Source of the DNA: [Streptosporangium] indianense | Lineage (GTDB): Bacteria; Actinomycetota; Actinomycetes; Streptomycetales; Streptomycetaceae | DNA: 64,000 nt | Reading direction: 5' to 3' | Assembly: GCF_021474405.1 (NCBI RefSeq) | Contig: NZ_JAKEIO010000013.1 | Location: forward strand, 1 to 64,000 | Shown: piece after piece, positions 35,887 to 43,729 of the stretch | Position numbering within the stretch: the first letter of the stretch is position 1 | How the letters are laid out: every line of letters begins with the position of its first letter | Notes under the pieces: model-generated | Databases searched by the model: none | Told to the model about the DNA's origin: nothing | Seen by the model: the letters and a program-made list of their open reading frames with translations, nothing else | Translations under genes and position numbers: made by a program

Positions 35887-36384
35887 TCAGCCCTCGTACG
35901 GCTCGGCCTTGAGGATCTTCACCAGGGCCTTCTTGCCGTTCGGCAGCTCGTACTCGGCGTCCTCGCCGACCTTGTGGCCGATCACGCCGCTGCCCAGCGG
36001 GGACTGCGGCGAGTAGGTCTCGATGTCCGAGCTCGCGTACTCCCGGGAAGCGAGCAGGAACGTCAGCGTGTCGTCCTCGTCCCCGTCGAACGCGATCGTG
36101 ACGACCATGCCCGGCGCCACCGCACCGTCCGCCGCGGGCGCCTCACCGACCTTGGCGCTCTCCAGGAGCTGGGTGAGCTGGCGCACGCGGAGCTCCTGCT
36201 TGCCCTGCTCCTCCTTGGCCGCGTGGTACCCGCCGTTCTCACGCAGGTCGCCCTCCTCGCGCGCCGCGGCGATCTTCGCGGAGATCTCCGCCCGCGCGGG
36301 ACCAGTAAGGTACTCAAGCTCAGCCTTGAGCTTGTTGTACGCCTCCTGGGTCAGCCAGGTGACGTTCTCGCTGGTCTGGGTCAC
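35887..36384 (-). CDS. greA: Transcription elongation factor GreA
   Basis: This 165-residue protein rescues backtracked RNA polymerase by stimulating transcript cleavage. The N-terminal coiled coil (about 10-80) carries the acidic tip in AREEGDLRENGGYHAAKEEQ, and the C-terminal FKBP-like domain includes SPLGSGVIGHKVGEDAEYELPNG. GTG 36384 has GAGGAG 6 bases upstream. An ATG at 36414 would add 10 residues and is not preceded by a site. The leader upstream contains a small hairpin (CCTTC/GAAGG). Confidence 0.95.
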   Translation of the reverse strand: MTQTSENVTWLTQEAYNKLKAELEYLTGPARAEISAKIAAAREEGDLRENGGYHAAKEEQGKQELRVRQLTQLLESAKVGEAPAADGAVAPGMVVTIAFDGDEDDTLTFLLASREYASSDIETYSPQSPLGSGVIGHKVGEDAEYELPNGKKALVKILKAEPYEG

Positions 36385-36562
36385 AGGTGCTCCTCGTAGG
36401 TACTGGGAATACAAAGCATCGCCCTACCCAGAAGAATGTTCCTTCACGGAAGGGCGAAACCACGAGCCTAACAATTCAGGGGCCCGAGGGGGAGGACATA
36501 TGCGACGACAATCACGTCAATGCAGGTCAGGCCCTGCGTATTCCAGGTGACGTCGAGCAGTC

Positions 36563-36961
36563 TCAGCCGGTGTGGCAGCCGAGCAGCTCGGCGGTGGTGC
36601 CCGGGGAGGTCGTACGGAGGGTGACGACCTTGTCGATGCGGGTCCCGTCCCCGTCGAAGCGGAAGTCGGCCCGGCCCACCTCGGCGCCGTTCTCGGCCTG
36701 CGAGCGCACGGTGCAGTAGCCGTCGGTGCCGGCGTCCTTGCGGACCTCCAGATGCACCCGGACGGACTTCTCACCCGGCTCGAAGCTGATCACCTCGGCG
36801 CTGATCTCGTTCTGGGCCACGTAGTGGTAGCCGAACCAGCCCACGAGCCCCAGCAGTGCCACCGCGAGGACGGCGCCCACGACCTTGAGCGTGCGGTCGG
36901 CGCGCTCGTCCGAGGAACGGCCGTAACGGCCCTCGGGCGGTCGCGTGCTCGCCGTACTCAT
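36563..36961 (-). CDS. DUF4307 single-pass membrane protein
   Basis: This 132-residue protein has a cytoplasmic N-terminus (GRYGRSSDERADR), one membrane helix (LKVVGAVLAVALLGLVGWFGYHYV) and an extracytoplasmic beta-rich domain with two cysteines (GYCTV, LLGCHTG) that could pair. This is the DUF4307 layout conserved next to greA and mca in streptomycetes. Its function is unknown. It may be co-transcribed with greA, though 178 bases lie between the stop and the greA start. Confidence 0.88.
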   Translation of the reverse strand: MSTASTRPPEGRYGRSSDERADRTLKVVGAVLAVALLGLVGWFGYHYVAQNEISAEVISFEPGEKSVRVHLEVRKDAGTDGYCTVRSQAENGAEVGRADFRFDGDGTRIDKVVTLRTTSPGTTAELLGCHTG

Positions 36962-37108
36962 GATCGTCCTCCTGGCAGGGCCGGGACGAAGGTCCCGGAA
37001 GGGGCTCCGGGGCCGGGCCCCGGAATTATTCGCCCCCCGATTCGGTCACTATAGAAGCCGCTGATTGCGCCGACGCACACAGGGCGCCGACTTACTGAGG
37101 ATTGAGTC

Positions 37109-37990
37109 TTGACTGACCAGTTGCGACTGATGGCCGTTCACGCCCACCCCGACGACGAGTCGAGCAAGGGCGCCGCGACCATGGCGAAGTACGTGTCCGA
37201 GGGGGTGGACGTGCTGGTCGTGACCTGCACGGGCGGGGAACGCGGCTCCATCCTCAATCCGAAGCTCCAGGGCGACGCGTACATCGAGGAGCACATCCAC
37301 GAGGTGCGCAAGAAGGAGATGGACGAGGCCCGGGAGATCCTGGGCGTCAAGCAGGAGTGGCTCGGCTTCGTCGACTCCGGGCTGCCCGAGGGCGACCCGC
37401 TGCCGCCGCTGCCGGAGGGCTGCTTCGCCCTGGAGGACGTGGACCACGCGGCCGGTGAGCTGGTGCGCAAGATCCGCGCGTTCCGTCCGCAGGTGATCAC
37501 CACCTACGACGAGAACGGCGGCTACCCGCACCCCGACCACATCATGACCCACAAGATCTCCATGGTGGCGTTCGAGTCGGCCGCGGACACCGAGAAGTAC
37601 CCGGAGGCCGAGTACGGCCCCGCCTACCAGCCGCAGAAGCTCTACTACAACCAGGGCTTCAACCGCCCGCGCACCGAGGCCCTGCATCAGGCGATGCTCG
37701 ACCGCGGCCTGGAGTCCCCCTACGGGGACTGGCTCAAGCGCTGGGAAGAGTTCGGCATGAAGCAGCGCACGCTCACCACGCACATCCCGTGTGCCGAGTT
37801 CTACGAGATCCGCGACAAGGCGCTGATCGCCCACGCCACGCAGATCGACCCGGACGGGGGCTGGTTCAAGGTGCCCATGGAGATCCAGAAGGAGGTCTGG
37901 CCGACGGAGGAGTACGAGCTGGCGAAGGCCCTCGTCGATACCTCCCTCCCCGAGGACGACCTCTTTGCGGGCATCCGCGACAATGCCTGA
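37109..37990 (+). CDS. mca: Mycothiol S-conjugate amidase
   Basis: This 293-residue zinc amidase cleaves mycothiol conjugates of drugs and electrophiles, releasing mercapturic acids for export. Zinc ligands His13 and Asp16 come from AHPDDE, with Asp15 as general base, and the third ligand His144 comes from YPHPDHIMTH. The sequence agrees closely with S. coelicolor Mca. The start is TTG 37109, with GAGG 8 bases upstream, and the family N-terminus (TDQLRLMAVHAHPDD) begins here. A small membrane protein follows after one base. TATAGA at 37050-37055 is a possible -10 element. Confidence 0.95.
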   Translation: MTDQLRLMAVHAHPDDESSKGAATMAKYVSEGVDVLVVTCTGGERGSILNPKLQGDAYIEEHIHEVRKKEMDEAREILGVKQEWLGFVDSGLPEGDPLPPLPEGCFALEDVDHAAGELVRKIRAFRPQVITTYDENGGYPHPDHIMTHKISMVAFESAADTEKYPEAEYGPAYQPQKLYYNQGFNRPRTEALHQAMLDRGLESPYGDWLKRWEEFGMKQRTLTTHIPCAEFYEIRDKALIAHATQIDPDGGWFKVPMEIQKEVWPTEEYELAKALVDTSLPEDDLFAGIRDNA

Positions 37991-37991
37991 C

Positions 37992-38273
37992 ATGAGCGCA
38001 AGCGCAAGCCTGGCAATGACGCACCTCGTCTCCTTCGCCAAGGAGGTCGACGAGGACAAGGTCACCCCCGGAGTCCTCGGCTTCATCGTCTTCGCGGCGA
38101 TGGCCCTGGCGGTGTGGGCCCTGATGAAGTCCATGAGCCGGCACATGAACCGGGTCGACTTCACCCAGGTCCCCGACCCCGAGGCCGAGCAGCGGGAACC
38201 GTCCGCGACGGAACCGTCCGCGGCGGCCCCGGAAGCGGAGACCTCCGGCGGGACCGGCAAGAAGCAGGGCTGA
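37992..38273 (+). CDS. Small membrane protein coupled to mca
   Basis: This 93-residue protein has one membrane helix (VTPGVLGFIVFAAMALAVWALM) followed by SMSRHMNRVDF and a Pro/Glu/Ala-rich disordered tail. Its ATG lies one base after the mca stop, so it is in the same operon. The same pair is conserved in Streptomyces. Its role is unknown; recruitment of Mca to the membrane would be one idea but is unsupported. Confidence 0.8.
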   Translation: MSASASLAMTHLVSFAKEVDEDKVTPGVLGFIVFAAMALAVWALMKSMSRHMNRVDFTQVPDPEAEQREPSATEPSAAAPEAETSGGTGKKQG

Positions 38274-38390
38274 CGCCCCCGAGGGGCGACGCACCTCCTC
38301 GACTCCTCGACGGGAACCGCACCCGCCGGCGGTCCGGCACCACACGCCGCCGACGGCTGCGGCCCGTGTGCCGCACAGCACCCCGACGGG

Positions 38391-41300
38391 TCACTCCGAC
38401 TCCACCGGCACTCCCATCACCTCGCGCGCGTGCCGGTTCGGGACCATGCCGAGTCGCCAGGCCTGCCAGCCCGCCTCCAGGGTCACGCCGCGCTCCAGCA
38501 GCAGCCGGTACGCGTCGAGATAGTCGTCGAGTTTGGCGTCGCGCAGTCCGTGGCCCGTGCGGGACAGCTGAGCCAGCTCCTCCTGCGCCACCGCCGTCCC
38601 CACCTCGATGCCGCCCGGGGCCGCGTAGGGAAGCAGGGTGCAGCGCAGGAAGCGGGCCCAGTCCTCGCCCCGGCGGTCGCCGTAGGACGTGAACAGCTCC
38701 ACCGCCTCGTCGTACAGGGCCAGGGCCTGCTGGGTGCGGGCGTTGCCCGCGTCCACGACCGCCAGCTCCAGGCACGTCCACGCCTCCCCGTGGGCGACGC
38801 CGATGCGCTGGAAGTCGGCCCGGGCGTCGACCAGCAGCTGGCGGGCGAAGCCGGAGTTGCGCAGGGAGCCCGTCTGGGCCGCCCGCTGGTCCCGGGTGAC
38901 GCGGGCCGAGTGGTGGCGTGCGCAGGCCAGTCCGTAGACGTCCCGCATGCGGGAGAACATCGTGCGGGCGCGTTCCAGCTCGCGGACCGCCTGGTCGAGA
39001 TCGCCCGTCTCCTCCAGGGCCTGGCCCAGGTAGTACAGCGTCCAGGCCTCGCCGCGCGCGTCCTCGTTGTCGCGGTGGCGTGCCGCCGCCCCGCGCAGCT
39101 CCTCCACCGCCGGGGACGCGTCCCCCGCGACCAGCAGCGCCCGCGCCAGCTGGGTCAGCGCCCAGGCCTCACCACGGGCGTCACGGGTGCGCCCGTACAG
39201 GTCCAGGGCCGCCCGCAGCTCCGCCTCGGCCCGCGGGACGTCGCCCATGCGCAGCCCCAGCTGGCCGAGCTGGAAGTGCGCCCACGCCTGGCCGTGCACG
39301 GACTCGCCCGCACGGTGCAGGACGAGTGACTCGGTCAGCAGGGCCAGGGCCTCGCCCACCCGCGCGCGGTCCCGCTCGACGGCCGCCAGGGCGTGCATCG
39401 TCCAGGCGCGGTCCGTGGCCAGCTCGTCGGACGCCTGCAGCGCCAGGGCCTCGCGGAGCTTCTCCGACGCTTCCGTCAGATTGCCCTGGTGGTGCAGGGT
39501 GATGCCGAGGGAGCACAGCGCGCGGGCCGCACCGGCGTCGTGATGCGCCTCCCGGTAGAGGTCCACCACCGAGGCGAGGGTGGTGCGGGCCTTGTCCAGT
39601 TCGCCCAGCTGCCGTGCCGCGATGCCCGTGCGCCACTGCACCGAGCGGACCAGCAGGCCCTCGTCCACCGCCTGGGCCAGCTCGCTGATCTCGCCCAGCC
39701 GGTACAGGTCGCCCCGCAGCAGGCAGTAGTCGCACAGGGCGCCCAGCAGGTTCAGCACCGCCGCCTGGTTCACGCCCTCGGCGTGCCGCAGCGCCGCCGT
39801 GATGAAGCTCGACTCGTCGTCCAGCCAGCGCAGCGCCTCGTCGAGGGAGGTGAAGCCGTACGGGCTGAAGCGGTTGGTGCGCGTCGACATGTTGCCGTCG
39901 ACCATGCGCAGCACCGAGTCGGCCAGCTCGGCGTAGTTCACGATCAGCCGCTCCTGCGCGGCCGTGCGCTCGGCCGGCTCCTCCTCGTCCAGCAGCCGGG
40001 CCTGGGCGAAGGAGCGGACCAGGTCGTGCAGCCGGTAGCGGTCGCCCCGGACGTGGTCGATCAGGCCGGCCCGGGTCAGGACCTCCAGATGGCGCGTCGC
40101 CTCCGCCTCGTCGGTGGCCAGCAGCGCGGCGGCCGCCGCGGCACCCAGCGAGGCCCGCCCGGCCAGGGCCAGCCGGCGCAGCAACCGCCGCACGGTCTCC
40201 GACTGGTCGGTGTAGCGCAGCCACAGGGCGCGTTCGACCGGCTCGACCGGGCCGTACGCGTCGAGGTCCGTGGCCAGCGTGCGCGGGGAGCGCGGGCCGA
40301 GGCACGAGCCCGCGATGCGCAGCGCCAGCGGCAGCCCGCCGCACAGCTCCCGGACCCGGTCGGCGGACTCCGCGTCGTACGGCCCGGAGCGGTCCTGCGC
40401 GGCCGCGCCCAGCAGTTCCTCCGCGCCGGCGGCGTCCAGCGGCTCCACCGCCAGCCGGTGCACCCGGGCGGGAAGGCCGTCCAGCTCCAGCGGGCCCCGC
40501 GCGGTCACCAGCACCAGGCTGTCGGACCGCTCCGGGACCAGCGCACGGATCTGCTCCGCGTCCGAGGCGTCGTCGAGGACGACCGTGACGGGCAGGCCCG
40601 TCAGATGCTGGTGGTACAGCTCGCCCAGCCGCTTGACCTGCTGGTCGGGGGAGGAACGCTCGCGGAACAGCAGCTGTTCGCGGGGCGCGCCGAGCCGGTT
40701 CAGCAGATGGAGCAGGGCGTCCCGGGTGGACAGCGGGGAACCGCCCGGCCCCTCGGCGCGCAGGTCGACGACGCAGGCGCCGCGGAAGTAGTCCCTCAGA
40801 TCGTGCGTGGCGTGCACCGCGAGGGTCGTACGGCCGCTGCCGGGTTCGCCGTGCAGCACGACCACGGTCGGCTGGGTCTCGGTGCTCGCGCGGGCCGCCT
40901 GCACCCACTGCCGGATCTGCGCCAGCTCGGCCCGCCGCCCGGCGAAGGACCGGGCCGGTTGCGGGAGCTGCCCGAAGGACTGCTCCAGTACGTTGCGCCC
41001 GCGCGCCGCCGCGCTCTTGTCCGCGCCGCGCAGCCGCGGTCCCGTCTTCGTCGGTCCGGTCGAGGCCGCGAGCACCCGCTGCTGGTCCAGGAACGGCCGG
41101 ATGCCCCGCACCTCCAGCGCCGTCAGCCACTGCAGCCGCAACTGCTCGGGCCCGCCCGGCTGGCTCACGGCCCCGGCGCGGTGGTGCGCGGCCGGAAGAT
41201 GCGACCCGACCACCTTCACCACCGTCGCCGCGGCCCCCACGACGCCCACGGTGACACCCGCCCCGAGCGCGGTGCCGGTCCCCGTCCCCAGGGCCATGTC

Positions 41301-41585
41301 GGCGACGACGGCCGCGACCGCCGCCACGCCGGCCACCAGCAGCGGCGTTCCGGCGCCCTCCCGGGCGTAGCGCTGCCCGAAGGTGAGCTGGCCGGCCGCC
41401 GCCTCGTCCAGGGCGCGGGTGTAGGCCTCGTACTCCTCGGACGCGCTGCGTGCCATCACGTCGAGCGCTCCGCGCGCCCGCGCGAGCAGCACCTTCCCAT
41501 CGGTGCGGCCGCCCGAGCGGCGCACCTCCTCCTCCACGGCCCGCCCCAACAGCCGCTCGGCCTCCGCCCGATGACTGTCCCGCAT
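38391..41585 (-). CDS. Large membrane-associated STAND/NB-ARC ATPase with TPR repeats
   Basis: This 1064-residue protein has a helical N-terminus, two membrane helices (about 81-128), a linker, an NB-ARC/STAND NTPase core (about 212-560) and many TPR repeats to the end. The P-loop is GEPGSGRT (246-253), where Arg replaces the usual Lys; Walker B is VTVVLDDASD, and the GGLPLALRIAGS motif is present. There is no SARP or other DNA-binding domain, unlike AfsR. Such proteins are signal-transduction switches. ATG 41585 has GGAGGGGG 8 bases upstream. It stands beside the peptide cluster but faces away, so it may be a neighbour rather than part of it. Confidence 0.85.
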   Translation of the reverse strand: MRDSHRAEAERLLGRAVEEEVRRSGGRTDGKVLLARARGALDVMARSASEEYEAYTRALDEAAAGQLTFGQRYAREGAGTPLLVAGVAAVAAVVADMALGTGTGTALGAGVTVGVVGAAATVVKVVGSHLPAAHHRAGAVSQPGGPEQLRLQWLTALEVRGIRPFLDQQRVLAASTGPTKTGPRLRGADKSAAARGRNVLEQSFGQLPQPARSFAGRRAELAQIRQWVQAARASTETQPTVVVLHGEPGSGRTTLAVHATHDLRDYFRGACVVDLRAEGPGGSPLSTRDALLHLLNRLGAPREQLLFRERSSPDQQVKRLGELYHQHLTGLPVTVVLDDASDAEQIRALVPERSDSLVLVTARGPLELDGLPARVHRLAVEPLDAAGAEELLGAAAQDRSGPYDAESADRVRELCGGLPLALRIAGSCLGPRSPRTLATDLDAYGPVEPVERALWLRYTDQSETVRRLLRRLALAGRASLGAAAAAALLATDEAEATRHLEVLTRAGLIDHVRGDRYRLHDLVRSFAQARLLDEEEPAERTAAQERLIVNYAELADSVLRMVDGNMSTRTNRFSPYGFTSLDEALRWLDDESSFITAALRHAEGVNQAAVLNLLGALCDYCLLRGDLYRLGEISELAQAVDEGLLVRSVQWRTGIAARQLGELDKARTTLASVVDLYREAHHDAGAARALCSLGITLHHQGNLTEASEKLREALALQASDELATDRAWTMHALAAVERDRARVGEALALLTESLVLHRAGESVHGQAWAHFQLGQLGLRMGDVPRAEAELRAALDLYGRTRDARGEAWALTQLARALLVAGDASPAVEELRGAAARHRDNEDARGEAWTLYYLGQALEETGDLDQAVRELERARTMFSRMRDVYGLACARHHSARVTRDQRAAQTGSLRNSGFARQLLVDARADFQRIGVAHGEAWTCLELAVVDAGNARTQQALALYDEAVELFTSYGDRRGEDWARFLRCTLLPYAAPGGIEVGTAVAQEELAQLSRTGHGLRDAKLDDYLDAYRLLLERGVTLEAGWQAWRLGMVPNRHAREVMGVPVESE

Positions 41586-41918
41586 GTCAAGGTCCCCCTC
41601 CGGCGGCAACTCCTGTGCCTACGAGTGTCCTTGGTGGGAGGCGTGAGCGCGAGGGGACGACGATCAACGTTTGCGTCCGGTGACCTCGAGCCGCTCACCG
41701 GGGGCGGGAACGCCGCGGGAATCGGACGGGAAGCCGCCCCCCGACGATGGTCGAGGCACACACCGCACGACACCACACCGGACCTCCACCGAGCTCCGAG
41801 CGCCGCGCCCGACGTCCGGCCACGTCGGCGACCGGCGGTAGCGCAGCGCGTAGCTCCTCACGGGGGGATGACCGCCTGCCTTGGGGAGGGCGAGTCCAGT
41901 TCAACGAGGGAGCTGTCT
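41586..41918. promoter_or_regulatory. Divergent control region of the NRPS cluster
   Basis: This 333-base gap without a gene lies between the STAND protein and the first cluster gene. It must contain the promoter for the seven-gene run. I found no obvious heptamer direct repeats for a SARP regulator; the DNA is uniformly GC-rich, and the last part ends in GAGGGAG 7 bases before the ATG. Confidence 0.4.
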
Positions 41919-43688
41919 ATGCCGGACATCGTTCTGGATCGATACCACTCCGGTGCGTGGCACATCGCGCCGGACGGCGGGGACGCCTCGGCCGCCCCGG
42001 AGGAGAAGTACCTGGGACATCTCGCGGACCTCACCGAGGTGCTCGGCGAGCACCTCGGTGAGGTGACGATCGGTGCGATCGACGCCGCGTGGGAGGCCGA
42101 CGCGCTGGACGGGGCGGACCTCCTGGTGCTCACGCTGCCCACGGCGGACGAACCGCCGCTGAGGGCACGGGACCTGGAACTGCTGCGCGGTCATCTCACC
42201 GCCGGGCGCGGCCTGTTGGTGCTGGGCGGCTCCGCCGTCGACACCGTGCCCTGCGAACTGTCGGGTCTGGTACCGGGGCTGGTCCTGGACCCCGGCTTCG
42301 TCTCCGTCCGCCGGCAGCCGCCGGCCGGCCACCTCCTGACCTACTCGGTCTCCGCCGAGGCGCTGCCGGGCCACCCGGTGACCGAGGGCGTCGAGGAGCT
42401 GTACCTGCACCGCGCCAGGAGCCTGACCCTCACCGGGTCCGCCGTCACCGGCATCGCCGCCCGGGACGGGCGTCTCCTCGCCGCGGCGGGCGAGGTGGGC
42501 GCCGGACGGATCGTCGTCGTGGGCGGCGGCGAGCTCTTCGCGCTGCCCTTCCTCGGACGGGCGGACAACGCCAGGTTCCTGCTGAACACGCTCAGCTGGC
42601 TGCTCACCGGCCAGTACGCCCCGGCGGGCTCCGAGCTGGCGAAGACGGTCACGCACGAGCGCTGCTTCACGGTGCGCTCGTTCCCCCCGGAGGAGGACCT
42701 GGCGCAGGTCGAGGGTCCGCACGTGGTCGACGCACGGCCCTACCGGTCCCTGCTGGAACGGATCGGCGGGGGCCTGCTGCCCGACCCCTACCGGGACCAG
42801 GCGGCCTTCCTGGTCGAGGCGGAGCTGCGCTTCGACGAGATGCCGCGGGTGATCAGGGAGGCGGTGACCACCTTCCGGCACCGGTCCAACGACTACGAAG
42901 GGCTGCTGGTGCGGGGGCTGCCGGTGGACGCGGAGCTGCCCGCGACCCCCGCCGACCCGGGCCGGAGGGTGGACAAGCCGACGTGGCTGAGCGAACTCTG
43001 GCTGGCCGGCTTCGCGTCCGCGCTGGGCTTCCCGCTCGCCTATCTCCAGGAGAAGCACGGCCTGCTGTTCCAGAACGTCGCCCCGACGCCGCACAACGCG
43101 GCCAACCTCTCCTCGGAGAGTTCCGCGATCCTGCTGGACTTCCACACGGAGACGGCGTTCCACCCGCACATGCCGGACTTCCTCATGCTGCACTGCCTGC
43201 GCAGCGACCACGACGGCATCGCCCGGACCATCCTGGCCAGCGTCCGCATGGCGCTGCCCCACCTGAGCCTGGCGGACCGCTGCGAGCTGTTCCTGCCGCA
43301 GTTCCGCACCGGGGTGGACTTCTCCTTCGGCAGCGCCAACGGGGTGCAGGGCAACGGGCCCACGCTGCCCGTGCTGTACGGCAACCCCTACGACCCGTAC
43401 ATGACCTTCGACCTCGACCTGATGGTCGGGGAGACGCCGCACGCGCAGCAGGCGCTCGAAGCCCTCCGCAGCGCCGTGAACAAGGTGCGGCGCTGGGTCC
43501 GCCTGTCGCCGGGCGACCTGCTGATCGTCAACAACCGGCGCGCCGTCCACGCGCGTTCGGAGTTCCCCGCGCGGTTCGACGGCCGCGACCGCTGGCTGCA
43601 ACGGGTGTGCCTGGTGAGCGACCCGGTGCCGTCGGCCGCCGACCGGCGCGGCAGTGGACGCGTGGTCGAGACCGCCTTCGCCGTCTGA
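41919..43688 (+). CDS. Fusion protein: Rossmann/GATase-like domain plus clavaminate synthase-like Fe(II)/2-oxoglutarate oxygenase
   Basis: This 589-residue protein likely hydroxylates or desaturates an amino acid for the NRPS. The C-terminal 330 residues match the clavaminate synthase group (VioC, AsnO): iron ligands His409 and Glu411 in FHTETAFHPH, distal His544 in NNRRAVHAR, and the 2-oxoglutarate Arg in GRDRWLQRV. That group often beta-hydroxylates free Arg or Asn. The first about 245 residues are unusual: an alpha/beta fold with DGADLLVLTLP, GRGLLVLGGS and GRIVVVGGGELFALPFLG, resembling GATase1/DUF4350-type domains, with no clear catalytic Cys. ATG 41919 has GAGGGAG 7 bases upstream. It is the first gene of the cluster. 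Confidence 0.85.
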   Translation: MPDIVLDRYHSGAWHIAPDGGDASAAPEEKYLGHLADLTEVLGEHLGEVTIGAIDAAWEADALDGADLLVLTLPTADEPPLRARDLELLRGHLTAGRGLLVLGGSAVDTVPCELSGLVPGLVLDPGFVSVRRQPPAGHLLTYSVSAEALPGHPVTEGVEELYLHRARSLTLTGSAVTGIAARDGRLLAAAGEVGAGRIVVVGGGELFALPFLGRADNARFLLNTLSWLLTGQYAPAGSELAKTVTHERCFTVRSFPPEEDLAQVEGPHVVDARPYRSLLERIGGGLLPDPYRDQAAFLVEAELRFDEMPRVIREAVTTFRHRSNDYEGLLVRGLPVDAELPATPADPGRRVDKPTWLSELWLAGFASALGFPLAYLQEKHGLLFQNVAPTPHNAANLSSESSAILLDFHTETAFHPHMPDFLMLHCLRSDHDGIARTILASVRMALPHLSLADRCELFLPQFRTGVDFSFGSANGVQGNGPTLPVLYGNPYDPYMTFDLDLMVGETPHAQQALEALRSAVNKVRRWVRLSPGDLLIVNNRRAVHARSEFPARFDGRDRWLQRVCLVSDPVPSAADRRGSGRVVETAFAV

Positions 43689-43729
43689 GGCAGCCGGGCT
43701 TTTTTCGCAACCGAATCAGGAGCCGAACA

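Noticed and set aside
39393..41918. Upstream extension of the oxygenase frame by about 840 codons
   Set aside because: The extension lies antisense to the STAND/TPR gene. ATG 41919 has a good ribosome binding site and starts a sensible domain.
42089..43729. Upstream extension of the A-T-C NRPS frame
   Set aside because: It is out of frame with the oxygenase and reads as Arg/Gly-rich nonsense. The NRPS begins at GTG 43730, behind AGGAG.
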